A stretch of 64,000 bases of DNA from Paenibacillus tyrphae (GTDB lineage: Bacteria > Bacillota > Bacilli > Paenibacillales > NBRC-103111). The stretch's first letter is position 1. Each line of letters opens with the position of its first letter. Positions 8,760 through 16,736 of the stretch are shown here, piece by piece. The position numbers were made by a program, and so were the translations under genes. The stretch lies in the NCBI RefSeq assembly GCF_000722545.1, contig NZ_JNVM01000044.1, forward strand, positions 1 to 64,000, read 5' to 3'. A model generated the notes under the pieces. The model ran no database searches, was not told the origin of the DNA, and saw nothing but the letters and a program-made list of their open reading frames with translations.

Positions 8760-8868
8760 AGGACTTGACTTGGAGCCTCTGTGGGCATGATTGGTCTTGA
8801 AAGGCTGAAGCCGTTGTTTCATCTGGCATGCAAGCCTATCATACCTCCCCCCCTCCAAGTAAAGTCCT
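8760..8868. ncRNA. Structured intergenic element with 16-bp imperfect inverted arms
   Basis: AGGACTTGACTTGGAG and CTCCAAGTAAAGTCCT pair over about 14 of 16 positions and enclose some 77 bases with smaller internal pairings (GGCTGAAGCC, GGCATGCAAGCC). No frame through it is protein-like. It could be a structured RNA, a transposon end or a small MITE. I cannot assign it to a known RNA family. Confidence 0.3.
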
Positions 8869-9019
8869 ATCGTTGTTTACGTTGAAAACTATAATTACTT
8901 ACTCAATATAATAAGTAAACAAAGTTAGAAAATAGGCTGTTTTTGTTTCGTTATTTACGATGAATACGGTCAAAAATCATACTACTTATAAGCGCCCTAT
9001 TGTTGAATAATGTTCAATT

Positions 9020-9580
9020 TCAAACGAATAAAGCCATTAATATTAAATCTTGATAGCCGTCATCCAATTTTACACCCTTTACTTTTCTACCCTCTTCAAA
9101 AAAGCCTAGATTCTTATATAACTGGATTGCACCTAAATTATCTTCCATTACCTCAAGACAAACTTTTTCAATCTTACTGTTATTTTTAGCCCAATTGATT
9201 AACGTTTCTAGAAGAGCTCTTCCAATACCATAATTTCGATATTCAGGTAGTATGGTCATCGCAAAAGCCCCTTGATGACTAATTTTTTCTTTGTTTCCGT
9301 TCTTAAAATCTATTGCACCGACTAACTTACCATCAACTTCAGCAATAAGCTGTACATAATTTGGATTTTCATGATAAGCTTTTAACGTTTTTTGAATAGC
9401 ATCAACACTCATCTTTTTTACATCCTCAACCGTACTTAGCATGTATGGAGCGTTTATTAAAGCTTTTGAAGCAGAATTTAGCATTCTTTCTGCATCCTGT
9501 TCTATAGCTTCTCTAATTGTTACTGTTTTTCCATCCTTAGATTTATAAGTAAAAACATTAGTTGATAATATATTACACAC
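9020..9580 (-). CDS. GNAT-family N-acetyltransferase
   Basis: A 186-aa acetyl-CoA-dependent acetyltransferase. The fold is visible in LVGAIDF (beta4), the acetyl-CoA-binding motif A segment ILPEYRNYGIGRALLETLI and motif B around VCLEVMEDNLGAIQLYKNLGF. The motif Q/R-x-x-G-x-G/A is present as RNYGIGRA. Acceptor substrate cannot be predicted. A GTG start at 9580 follows AAAGGG closely. It is a lone gene. Confidence 0.85.
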   Translation of the reverse strand: MCNILSTNVFTYKSKDGKTVTIREAIEQDAERMLNSASKALINAPYMLSTVEDVKKMSVDAIQKTLKAYHENPNYVQLIAEVDGKLVGAIDFKNGNKEKISHQGAFAMTILPEYRNYGIGRALLETLINWAKNNSKIEKVCLEVMEDNLGAIQLYKNLGFFEEGRKVKGVKLDDGYQDLILMALFV

Positions 9581-9749
9581 ACCCTTTCGGAATATAATTA
9601 ATCGGATTTTTTAACTATTCCACAATTCTTAAGTAAGGGAAAGTCGTATCACCTTTTTCTGCAATCGCTCTCCTTTAACTTAATAACAATTATTTCAAAT
9701 ATTTTTAATTTTAACAAGAATTTATTTCGTTCGAAAACGAACGCACTAG

Positions 9750-9894
9750 GCTCGGATGGGCCTTTCCTACGAGGTGATCCGGGCACTGGACGGAGAGGTA
9801 TCCATCAAGAGTGCCTGGGGCGGGCACGCTGTTTACGCTCACGATTCCCGAGATCCAAGCCGGGGATGAAGCTAAAGCAGAAAGGAAATCATAA
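9750..9894 (+). pseudogene. C-terminal fragment of a sensor kinase ATPase domain
   Basis: The plus strand encodes MGLSYEVIRALDGEVSIKSA followed by a WGG-TLFTLTIPE tail, which is the G2-box and final strands of a HATPase domain. A two-base deletion near 9829 shifts the frame between WGG and TLFTLTIPE. The last codons are KAERKS then a stop at 9892-9894. Everything upstream of the G2 box is missing. The fragment runs into the start region of the small Xre-type gene. Confidence 0.6.
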
Positions 9895-9934
9895 GATTCG
9901 TTGGGCGATTTTTTCTGAGAGGGGCATATGCATA

Positions 9935-10159
9935 TTGAAGTACGAACTTGGCCGTTGCCTGCTAGAAGAAAGGCTTCAGGAAGCAGGAATACCGCTGGAA
10001 CGGCTGGCGCTTGAACTGCGGGTGAGACGGGAGCGGCTGGATGACTTTATCGACAATAAAAGAGTGATGTCTCTTAAGATCGCGATTTCGATCGCCGATA
10101 TGCTTCAGTGCGAGGTGCGCAGCCTGTACGAATTAACGCCTTCCGATGAACACCGTTAG
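9935..10159 (+). CDS. Small Xre-type helix-turn-helix regulator
   Basis: A 74-aa Cro/CI-like DNA-binding protein. The helix-turn-helix region is RLALELRVRRERLDDFIDNK and the rest forms the five-helix bundle (MSLKIAISIADMLQCEVRSLYEL). A TTG start at 9935 (MKYELGRCLLEERL) matches the usual beginning of this family and follows GAGAGGGG by about ten bases. The frame is open 23 codons further up, but that part overlaps the kinase relic and looks non-functional. A terminator follows. Confidence 0.7.
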   Translation: MKYELGRCLLEERLQEAGIPLERLALELRVRRERLDDFIDNKRVMSLKIAISIADMLQCEVRSLYELTPSDEHR

Positions 10160-10231
10160 TCAGCGGATGGGTAACAGAAAGTGAACTTTCCACAAAATAA
10201 GGCCTGAAGGTAGTGACTATAAGTAATGCAT

Positions 10232-10256
10232 CACCGCCTAATTATTGGCGGTTTTT
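10232..10256 (+). terminator. Terminator of the Xre-type gene
   Basis: ACCGCC and GGCGGT arms with a TAATTATT-type loop, followed by TTTTTC, about 75 bp after the stop codon. Confidence 0.8.
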
Positions 10257-10304
10257 CTTTTGGCCAATAACCAACAATCAAGGATAATAAAAACAGCGGC
10301 AGAA

Positions 10305-10338
10305 AAAAAGAAAACCACCCTACCTTCGCAGGGTGGTT
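10305..10338 (-). terminator. Terminator of the sugar-uptake operon
   Basis: AACCACCC and GGGTGGTT arms enclose a 10-base loop. On the minus strand it is followed by TTCTTTTTTTC, a good T-run. It lies 20 bp past the stop of the oxidoreductase gene. Confidence 0.8.
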
Positions 10339-10358
10339 CCCGTTCAAATAGAAATCGA

Positions 10359-11621
10359 TTATAACAAGCGCTCAACAAAATCCTGCATACGAACCACACT
10401 CTGTTCCACTCGGGCTTGTTCCGCCGCGAACGCCATCATATGGCTTTGCACGGAGCGATGCGCTGATGTCAGCCCTTTGCGGCCGTCGCCTTCGCGCAAG
10501 AGCCGGAGGAAATCCCGGACCAAGCCATAATCTCCGCCGCCGTGTCCGATATGTCCGCCCGCATCGGCCAAATCGATTCGCTCCGCCTTGTCGCTGCCGA
10601 AACGGAGAATTTCGATCTCGTTCTTCTCCATCGCGCCGCGAATCTCGCCCGTCGTTCCCATCAGCTTGATCGTCCGGCTAATTTCCTTCGTAAAGGCACT
10701 CATATGGAAAGCTCCAATAACGCCGTTCGCGAATGCCATATTCACCACTTGATGGTCGACGACATCGTTGTCGCAATGGTAGACGCATCGGCCATACGGT
10801 CCTTCCTGCAGCGCCTTGATTCGACCTTCATAGCTCCAATCATCGCTGATCGCCGAAGTTGGCCAGTCCGTATTTTCGGTCAAATACTGTTTCGGCGCGT
10901 AGTAAAGGCATTCTTCTGCGACGGGGCAGCCGTCCAGGCAGCGAAGGGGCGCTCCCTTCGGCGCTTGTGCAGAAGTAAAGTGGGACAAGGAGCCGAATGA
11001 CGAAATGCTTACGCAATCCGATCCGGCCAGCCAGAGCAGGATATCAAGGTCATGGCAGGACTTCGCCAAGATCATCGGGCTCGATTCGTCCTTCCTGCGC
11101 CAGTTGCCCCGAACGAAGCTGTGGGCTTGATGCCAGTATCCGACGTTCTCATTGTGCGTGATCGACATCAATTGGCCAATGGCCCCTCCTTCCAGCAATT
11201 CCTTGATCGTAGCGAAGAAATTCGTAAACCTCAGAACATGGCATATCGAGAACACACGGTCAAGCTGCGCAGCTCGCGCTCCCATCGCCACGCATTCCTT
11301 CGCATCGGGGGACATCGGCTTCTCCAGCAGCACATGATACCCCGCATCCAGCGCTTTCATCGTCGGTTCAAAATGCTGCTGATCCTGGGTGCAGATGAAG
11401 ACCGCATCCGCCATCTTCGGCTGTGCAAAGAGTTCATCCCAATGGGTAAAGCACTTGTCGTCAGGAAGCCCATGTCTCGCTTGGCAATGCTCTCTCCGCT
11501 CCCTGTTCGGCTCTGCTACGGCAACGATTTGCATCTCATCCGGATACTGCTTCGCATATTCCAAATAATTCACGCCCCGAAGTCCCGCCCCAACCAAGGC
11601 CACAGTTACTTGCTTCATCAT
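10359..11621 (-). CDS. Gfo/Idh/MocA-family oxidoreductase
   Basis: NAD(P)-dependent sugar or cyclitol dehydrogenase-like enzyme of 420 aa. The Rossmann motif VALVGAGLRGVNYL starts the protein, and the family motif EKP (LLEKPMS) is present, as is a catalytic-region H-D pair (KSCHDLDILLW). A cysteine-containing insertion (LDGCPVAEECLYY) is typical of one subgroup. The start at 11621 is chosen because GGGAG lies nine bases before the paired ATG codons. It is the last gene of the uptake operon and probably processes the imported sugar in the cytoplasm. Confidence 0.88.
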   Translation of the reverse strand: MMKQVTVALVGAGLRGVNYLEYAKQYPDEMQIVAVAEPNRERREHCQARHGLPDDKCFTHWDELFAQPKMADAVFICTQDQQHFEPTMKALDAGYHVLLEKPMSPDAKECVAMGARAAQLDRVFSICHVLRFTNFFATIKELLEGGAIGQLMSITHNENVGYWHQAHSFVRGNWRRKDESSPMILAKSCHDLDILLWLAGSDCVSISSFGSLSHFTSAQAPKGAPLRCLDGCPVAEECLYYAPKQYLTENTDWPTSAISDDWSYEGRIKALQEGPYGRCVYHCDNDVVDHQVVNMAFANGVIGAFHMSAFTKEISRTIKLMGTTGEIRGAMEKNEIEILRFGSDKAERIDLADAGGHIGHGGGDYGLVRDFLRLLREGDGRKGLTSAHRSVQSHMMAFAAEQARVEQSVVRMQDFVERLL

Positions 11622-11649
11622 GATTTCCATCTCCCTGTATGCTGATCGT

Positions 11650-12540
11650 TCATTCCTTCACGCTGCCTACGGTCATCCCTTTGACGAAATATTTCTGCAG
11701 GAACGGATAGACGAGCATAATCGGCAGCGCCCCCATGAATATCTGCGCGGTCCGAAGCGTTTTCTCGCTTAAATTCTCCAAAGCCTTCAACTGGTCAAGC
11801 GACATTGAACTCATCTGTGAGTTGATAGCCGTTATGAGCGTAGACAAGTACGTCTGCAGCGGATAATGTTCGGGTGAATTCATATACAAGATGCCGTCGA
11901 ACCAGACATTCCAGTGACCGATGATCGTGAACAAACCGATTGTCGCGATCGACGGAAGCGATACGGGTAAATAGACTTGCCAAAGGACCCGCCAATGACC
12001 CGCCCCATCGATGGTGGCCGCTTCGTCCAACTCTTTGGGGATGGCCCGGAAAAAGTTGAGCATGAGCACCATGTTCCACACATTCAATGCGCCAGGCAAG
12101 ATCAACGCCCAGATCGTATCGATTAATCCGGTATTTTTCACAATCATGTAGGTTGGAATCAAGCCGCCGCTGAAGAACATGGTAACCGCAAAAAACCAAA
12201 CATAGACCGTTCTGTACTTGAACTTGTCATTAGACTTGGCTAAAGGGAATGCTGTAATAAAGACAAGAAACATATTGACGGCCGTGCCGAGAACGACCCG
12301 CTCCAGGGAAACCCGCAAGGAGCGCAGGAACTCTACCTTTTCCCCCAGATAAATATAAGCATCCAGGGAGAAGCCAACAGGCCACAGCTTCACTTCGCCG
12401 GCCATTGCGGCTGTATTGGAGCTAAGCGAGATGGCGAGCAAATGAACAAATGGAATAATGGCCAGTACTGTAATTAAGGTCAAAAAGATCGTGTTAAACA
12501 ACACAAACATCTGTCTGCTTGCCGATGATTTATGGATCAC
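11650..12540 (-). CDS. LplC/YtcP-type carbohydrate ABC permease
   Basis: Second permease of a CUT1 sugar importer, 296 aa with six predicted helices. The EAA loop is ELDEAATIDGAGHWRVLWQV followed by LPVSLP, the contact site for a shared ATPase. The GTG start follows AAGGAGGG. It lies 12 nt downstream of the first permease gene. No ATPase gene is in the operon, as usual for this subfamily, which uses a shared MsmX-like ATPase encoded elsewhere. Confidence 0.92.
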   Translation of the reverse strand: MIHKSSASRQMFVLFNTIFLTLITVLAIIPFVHLLAISLSSNTAAMAGEVKLWPVGFSLDAYIYLGEKVEFLRSLRVSLERVVLGTAVNMFLVFITAFPLAKSNDKFKYRTVYVWFFAVTMFFSGGLIPTYMIVKNTGLIDTIWALILPGALNVWNMVLMLNFFRAIPKELDEAATIDGAGHWRVLWQVYLPVSLPSIATIGLFTIIGHWNVWFDGILYMNSPEHYPLQTYLSTLITAINSQMSSMSLDQLKALENLSEKTLRTAQIFMGALPIMLVYPFLQKYFVKGMTVGSVKE

Positions 12541-12552
12541 GTCACTCCCTCC

Positions 12553-13443
12553 TTAGAAGATTCGATAATTGTTATATTTGTACGCAGCATAGTAGGCGAT
12601 AGAGACCAGACCCAGGGAAATGACGGACTTAAATAGACCGACTGCCGCAGCGGGGCCGAATTGCTGACTGAACAAGCCGAGCCGGTAGACGAACGTGTCG
12701 ATAATGTCCGCGCCTTCATACACCGTCGGATTGTACATGATCAGGATTTGCTCAAAGCCTGCGTTGAGAATATTCCCCAGACTCAGAACGCCCAGCAAAA
12801 TCAGCATCGGCAGCATACCGGGCAAAGTGATATGCAGCATCTGCTTCCATCGGCCCGCGCCGTCCACTTCCGCAGCTTCATACAAAGTGCCGTTAATTCC
12901 CGTGATTGCGGCCAACATAACGATCATATTGTAGCCCATGCTTTTCCAGACATCCGAACCGATGATGATGCCACGGAACCAGCCGTTATCCAGCATAAAC
13001 ATGATTTCCTTAAGTCCCAAAAAGGATAATAAGCTATTTACCGGTCCATTCAATGAGAAGATTTCAATCACAATCCCTCCAAGAACCGTCCACGACAAGA
13101 AGAATGGCAGGAAAATGGTCGATTGCACAAGCCGCGAGAACCATCGCTTCGTCACCTCATTGAGCAATAAAGCGAGAATAAGCGGAACAAGCAGGAACAG
13201 CGCGATTTTGAAGATAGAGATCAGGATCGTGTTCCAGAAGACTTGTTTGAAATCCGGCAAATGAAACACATACGTAAAATTGTCCCAACCCACCCACTCC
13301 GATTTAAAAAAGCCTGACAGCGGCTCAAAATTTTGAAAAGCCATGACGAGTCCGGCCATTGGACCATACGAATAAATAAGTGTCAGAATCACTCCTGGAA
13401 TCAGCATGATATGCAGCGGATACTCCTTGCGAAAAGTTCTCAT
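12553..13443 (-). CDS. LplB/YteP-type carbohydrate ABC permease
   Basis: First permease of the sugar importer, 296 aa with six predicted helices. The EAA loop is TLYEAAEVDGAGRWKQMLHI followed by TLPGMLP. The start at 13443 is chosen because AAGGAGG lies upstream of it and inside the longer open frame that begins at 13467. YteP/LplB proteins import oligosaccharides from plant or microbial polysaccharides. It is separated from the binding-protein gene by a hairpin that may lower its expression. Confidence 0.92.
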   Translation of the reverse strand: MRTFRKEYPLHIMLIPGVILTLIYSYGPMAGLVMAFQNFEPLSGFFKSEWVGWDNFTYVFHLPDFKQVFWNTILISIFKIALFLLVPLILALLLNEVTKRWFSRLVQSTIFLPFFLSWTVLGGIVIEIFSLNGPVNSLLSFLGLKEIMFMLDNGWFRGIIIGSDVWKSMGYNMIVMLAAITGINGTLYEAAEVDGAGRWKQMLHITLPGMLPMLILLGVLSLGNILNAGFEQILIMYNPTVYEGADIIDTFVYRLGLFSQQFGPAAAVGLFKSVISLGLVSIAYYAAYKYNNYRIF

Positions 13444-13476
13444 GGTGGGACGAACCTCCTTACACATTAGTAGACA

Positions 13477-13511
13477 AAACGAGAGGAGCCGCTGGCTCCC
13501 GCTCCCCTCGT
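13477..13511 (-). terminator. Intra-operon hairpin between binding-protein and permease genes
   Basis: Arms AACGAGAGGAGC and GCTCCCCTCGT pair almost fully, and on the minus strand TTTTG follows. It may act as a partial terminator or as a 3' stabiliser, giving more binding protein than permease, a common arrangement in such operons. Confidence 0.7.
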
Positions 13512-13525
13512 CACTATACGTTCAT

Positions 13526-15259
13526 TTATTTCACAGCTTGCTCGTTGTACCATGCATTCACTTCTTCAGTCATTTTATCGCCGCCAAGCGTTTTCCAGCT
13601 CGCTACGAATTTATCGAAATCGTCAACAGGTGCGCCAAGAATGATTTTGTTAAAAGACTCCAGCATCAGCTTATCAAGCTGACCGCCTTTCTCAACCATG
13701 GTAGGGGTCGGTGTTCCGTAGAATTCATTCACCACAAACTGGCCCTTCTCACGAATCTTGCGCGTCAGGCCCCAGCCGCCATCTTCCGCCGCACGACTAA
13801 AGTACAGTCCCCAGTTCACGCCCCGCGACGCCGTTTGGGTATCATTCGCCTGCAAATCCAATGTTGCTTTCAGTACATCCTGTATCGTTTTATAATCCGG
13901 ACTATTCACCGTAATTTTTGTTTGTTTGGCCGCCAGCGCTTTGTTTACTTCCGAGTAAATGGTTTCAATTTGAGCCGGATTTGATATTCTTGGCATGAAC
14001 CAATTGTAGACGTACCCATTCTCCGGTTTATTCTTATCCATATATTGAGGCTTGCCCATTTCCAAATAGAAATTCAACATTTTCACGATCGCTTCGGGGT
14101 TCTTCAATTTTTTATTGACGGCGTAGACTCTCTCGCTGCGCAGTTTTGGAACAATGGATTTCCCTGGCTGTCCATCCAGCGTAGGAATTTGAACGGCGAT
14201 CCAATTCGCTTTCGGGTCTTTATCCACACTGAGATTGAGCGGCCAGTTTGGATACCACCATTCCCCATAGGAGATCCCTACTTTACCGGCCGTGATGTCC
14301 TCTACCACTTTATTCTCGTCTTTGAGCGCAAACTCTTTGTCCAGAATACCGTTCTTATACCAGGATTGGAGCTTCGCCAGCGCAGGCTTCATCTCAGGCT
14401 GAATCAACCCGGGAACAAGCTTGCCGCTGCTGTCTTTAATCCATGCGTTAATATTGTCTCCTACCGAAGGATAAGCGCCATAGGCATTGAAGAACCCGCG
14501 CAAATCAAATCCCCAGAAGAAAGGCTTCTTCTCCAGCGCGATGCCGTAGGTATCCTTCTTCCCGTTCCGATCCGGATCGTCATTCACAAAAGCGGTCGCA
14601 ACCTTTTCCAGTTCATCGATCGTCTTCGGCACTTGAAGGTTCAAGTTATCGAGCCAATCTTTCCGAATCCACAGCAACTGTGTGCCAAGCGCCGGATCCG
14701 TAAAATCTGGAATGGCCATCAGCTTGCCGTCTCTGGTTACCGTTTTCATCGCAAACCCGCCATCGGACTCCATATATTTCTTCAAATCCGGCGAGGCGTA
14801 TTTATCATAGGCTGCGGTTAAATCCGCCAGCATATCTTGCTTCCGAAGCTTCTCATAATCCTTCGGACTAAGCTCCATAATGTCCGGCAAATCTCCCGAG
14901 GCCAACGCAAGCGAGAACTTTTGCTCATATTGATCTTTCGGCACCGTCCATTTATATTTCACATCGATATTCAACATATCCTTGAGCTCTTTGAGATAAG
15001 TGTTCTGATCAGGCGTAATCCCCTTCGTGGTTCTAGGGTCTTCGGGCGTGCTGAATCCAAGCACTTCCGTAACAACGACAGGCTCCGCATACTTGCCTAG
15101 CGGTTCTGGCGCCGCAGTACCGGCGGAACCTCCGGATGCCACAGGAGTCGCAGAACTCACTGACTTGTCTCCCCCTTGGCTAGAGCACGCCGACACCATC
15201 GATACGCTAGCAGCAAGCAGCAAAATCATTCTCGTTTTTCTAAATTGATAATGCTTCAT
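13526..15259 (-). CDS. Extracellular sugar-binding lipoprotein (LplA/YtcQ-type)
   Basis: Substrate-binding subunit of the importer, 577 aa, anchored outside the membrane. A lipoprotein signal peptide ends in the lipobox VSAC at about residues 22-25. The large family-1 solute-binding fold follows, with DLPDIMELSPKDYEKL and a C-terminal segment GWGLTRKI typical of these 500-580-aa proteins. It begins its own transcription unit with the promoter at 15319-15348, and then runs to the permeases through a hairpin. Regulation by the adjacent YesN is likely. Confidence 0.9.
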   Translation of the reverse strand: MKHYQFRKTRMILLLAASVSMVSACSSQGGDKSVSSATPVASGGSAGTAAPEPLGKYAEPVVVTEVLGFSTPEDPRTTKGITPDQNTYLKELKDMLNIDVKYKWTVPKDQYEQKFSLALASGDLPDIMELSPKDYEKLRKQDMLADLTAAYDKYASPDLKKYMESDGGFAMKTVTRDGKLMAIPDFTDPALGTQLLWIRKDWLDNLNLQVPKTIDELEKVATAFVNDDPDRNGKKDTYGIALEKKPFFWGFDLRGFFNAYGAYPSVGDNINAWIKDSSGKLVPGLIQPEMKPALAKLQSWYKNGILDKEFALKDENKVVEDITAGKVGISYGEWWYPNWPLNLSVDKDPKANWIAVQIPTLDGQPGKSIVPKLRSERVYAVNKKLKNPEAIVKMLNFYLEMGKPQYMDKNKPENGYVYNWFMPRISNPAQIETIYSEVNKALAAKQTKITVNSPDYKTIQDVLKATLDLQANDTQTASRGVNWGLYFSRAAEDGGWGLTRKIREKGQFVVNEFYGTPTPTMVEKGGQLDKLMLESFNKIILGAPVDDFDKFVASWKTLGGDKMTEEVNAWYNEQAVK

Positions 15260-15318
15260 ATTGGAAACTTTCCCCCTAGTAAAAAGTGCTGGCCATGCAG
15301 GTCGCTTTGCCTATTTAT

Positions 15319-15367
15319 ATTGTAAGCCCGGTCAGAAACCGTTTACAATTTCGAATCCTTTACATTG
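15319..15367 (-). promoter_or_regulatory. Promoter and upstream box of the binding-protein gene
   Basis: Read on the minus strand: -35 TTGTAA (15343-15348), an 18-bp spacer and -10 TACAAT (15319-15324). Overlapping and upstream of the -35 element is a box whose plus-strand form is ACAATTTCGAATCCTTTACA plus TTG (15345-15367). Nearly the same box and promoter occur at 22020-22067. The position suits an AraC-type activator such as the adjacent YesN. Confidence 0.6.
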
Positions 15368-15383
15368 CCTTCACTTTATTGAC

Positions 15384-16724
15384 CTATTGCAGGTTACGGT
15401 ATTCCTGCGGAGATTTTCCGGTCATCTTTTTAAAGAAGGTAGCGAAGTAAGACGGAGAGTCGAACCCTACGCGAAGCGCAATTTCATTTAGCTTCAAGTG
15501 GGGATCTGACATCATCGCAATCGCGGATTCGAGCTTAAAGGATTTTATATATTCAATCAGGTTATGCCCTGAAATTTGCTTATAGTAACGAGACAAGTAG
15601 GAAGGGTTAAGATGCACTTCCTCTGCGATCGCCGTCAGCGACAAGTCTCCCGCGAGATGCTCTTCAATATAACGATGAATCTGATCCAGGAGTCCCTTTT
15701 TGAAAGCATCCTGCTGAATCCCTGCCAGCTTAATCTGTATACTCGATTTATCCGTTGTACGCTCGTAATCAACAATGACCATTCTCTGACCAAGCTGAAC
15801 TCTTCGACGGATCAGAGAGCGGATCATTTCTACTTGCTCGCGGGTCTGGTCCCAGCGGTTCATCATATTCCCCGAAATGCCAAATGACATTGATACGTCC
15901 AGTATCTCTTCGCACTCATTCTGAACCCGTTCCAGCACCCCTCGCAAATAGGCTACAACACGGTGCCCGTTCTCTGCAGCATCCGCTTCATCCCTTAGCC
16001 GGTCTACTAATTCGGCATTCGGTTGCAGGAACCATACGATAAGGTGTCCGTCATATAAGGTGTATTCGCATCCGATCGAAGGGGGCAGCAGCTTGCCAAA
16101 TATCGAGCCTGCCGCCTCCAGCAGCTTCATCGTGATCCCTTCCTGCTGATCGGCATGTCCAATGAGAATAAAGGAGGGACGGTCCAAAGCAATGGCGAAA
16201 TCCAAATCCGCATAGCGCTCTTCTCTCAGTAAAGCAGGTAATTCTTCACCTCGCAGCACCGATTCCAGCAGTTCTTTCTTCAACAAGGATTCAACGATCC
16301 GCAGGTGCAATTGCGCCTTTTCCTGTTGAAGCCGATTCCGGTGCTCTTCCTCCAGTTTGACAATGGCCCCTCTTACCGCTTCGAAGATCGGTTCGACCCC
16401 TTCGCTCTTCAAGATATAACTATCGACATTCTTGCGAATGGCTTCATACACGTAGTTAAACTCACTATATCCGGTTAAGAAAATCATCCGGCACGAAGGC
16501 CAGTAATAGGCGATCTCATCGACTAACTGCAATCCATTCTTCTTCGGCATCCGAATATCGCTCACGAGAATATCCAACTTCGTTCGCTGCGCAATCTCGA
16601 GCGCCTCATCCGCAGAATACGCCTTGCAGATATCCAATTCAAATTCTTGGCGGTCCTGTAAAAGCTGAACCAGTCCGTTCGCGATCACCGGCTCGTCATC
16701 TACAATTAACAATCTTCGATACAT
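15384..16724 (-). CDS. YesN-type response regulator with AraC output domain
   Basis: A 446-aa two-component regulator. Receiver domain residues 1-120 with EP/DD pocket (LLIVDDEPVIANG), phospho-Asp in DILVSDIRMPKKNG and Lys in YILKSEG. A variable middle region follows, then an AraC-type double helix-turn-helix at the C terminus (LTAIAEEVHLNPSYLSRYYK and IALRVGFDSPSYFATFFKK). It lies 12 nt after its partner kinase gene. Its targets are probably the promoters with the shared box at 15345-15367 and 22045-22067. Confidence 0.92.
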   Translation of the reverse strand: MYRRLLIVDDEPVIANGLVQLLQDRQEFELDICKAYSADEALEIAQRTKLDILVSDIRMPKKNGLQLVDEIAYYWPSCRMIFLTGYSEFNYVYEAIRKNVDSYILKSEGVEPIFEAVRGAIVKLEEEHRNRLQQEKAQLHLRIVESLLKKELLESVLRGEELPALLREERYADLDFAIALDRPSFILIGHADQQEGITMKLLEAAGSIFGKLLPPSIGCEYTLYDGHLIVWFLQPNAELVDRLRDEADAAENGHRVVAYLRGVLERVQNECEEILDVSMSFGISGNMMNRWDQTREQVEMIRSLIRRRVQLGQRMVIVDYERTTDKSSIQIKLAGIQQDAFKKGLLDQIHRYIEEHLAGDLSLTAIAEEVHLNPSYLSRYYKQISGHNLIEYIKSFKLESAIAMMSDPHLKLNEIALRVGFDSPSYFATFFKKMTGKSPQEYRNLQ

Positions 16725-16736
16725 GGCAACAGGCCC

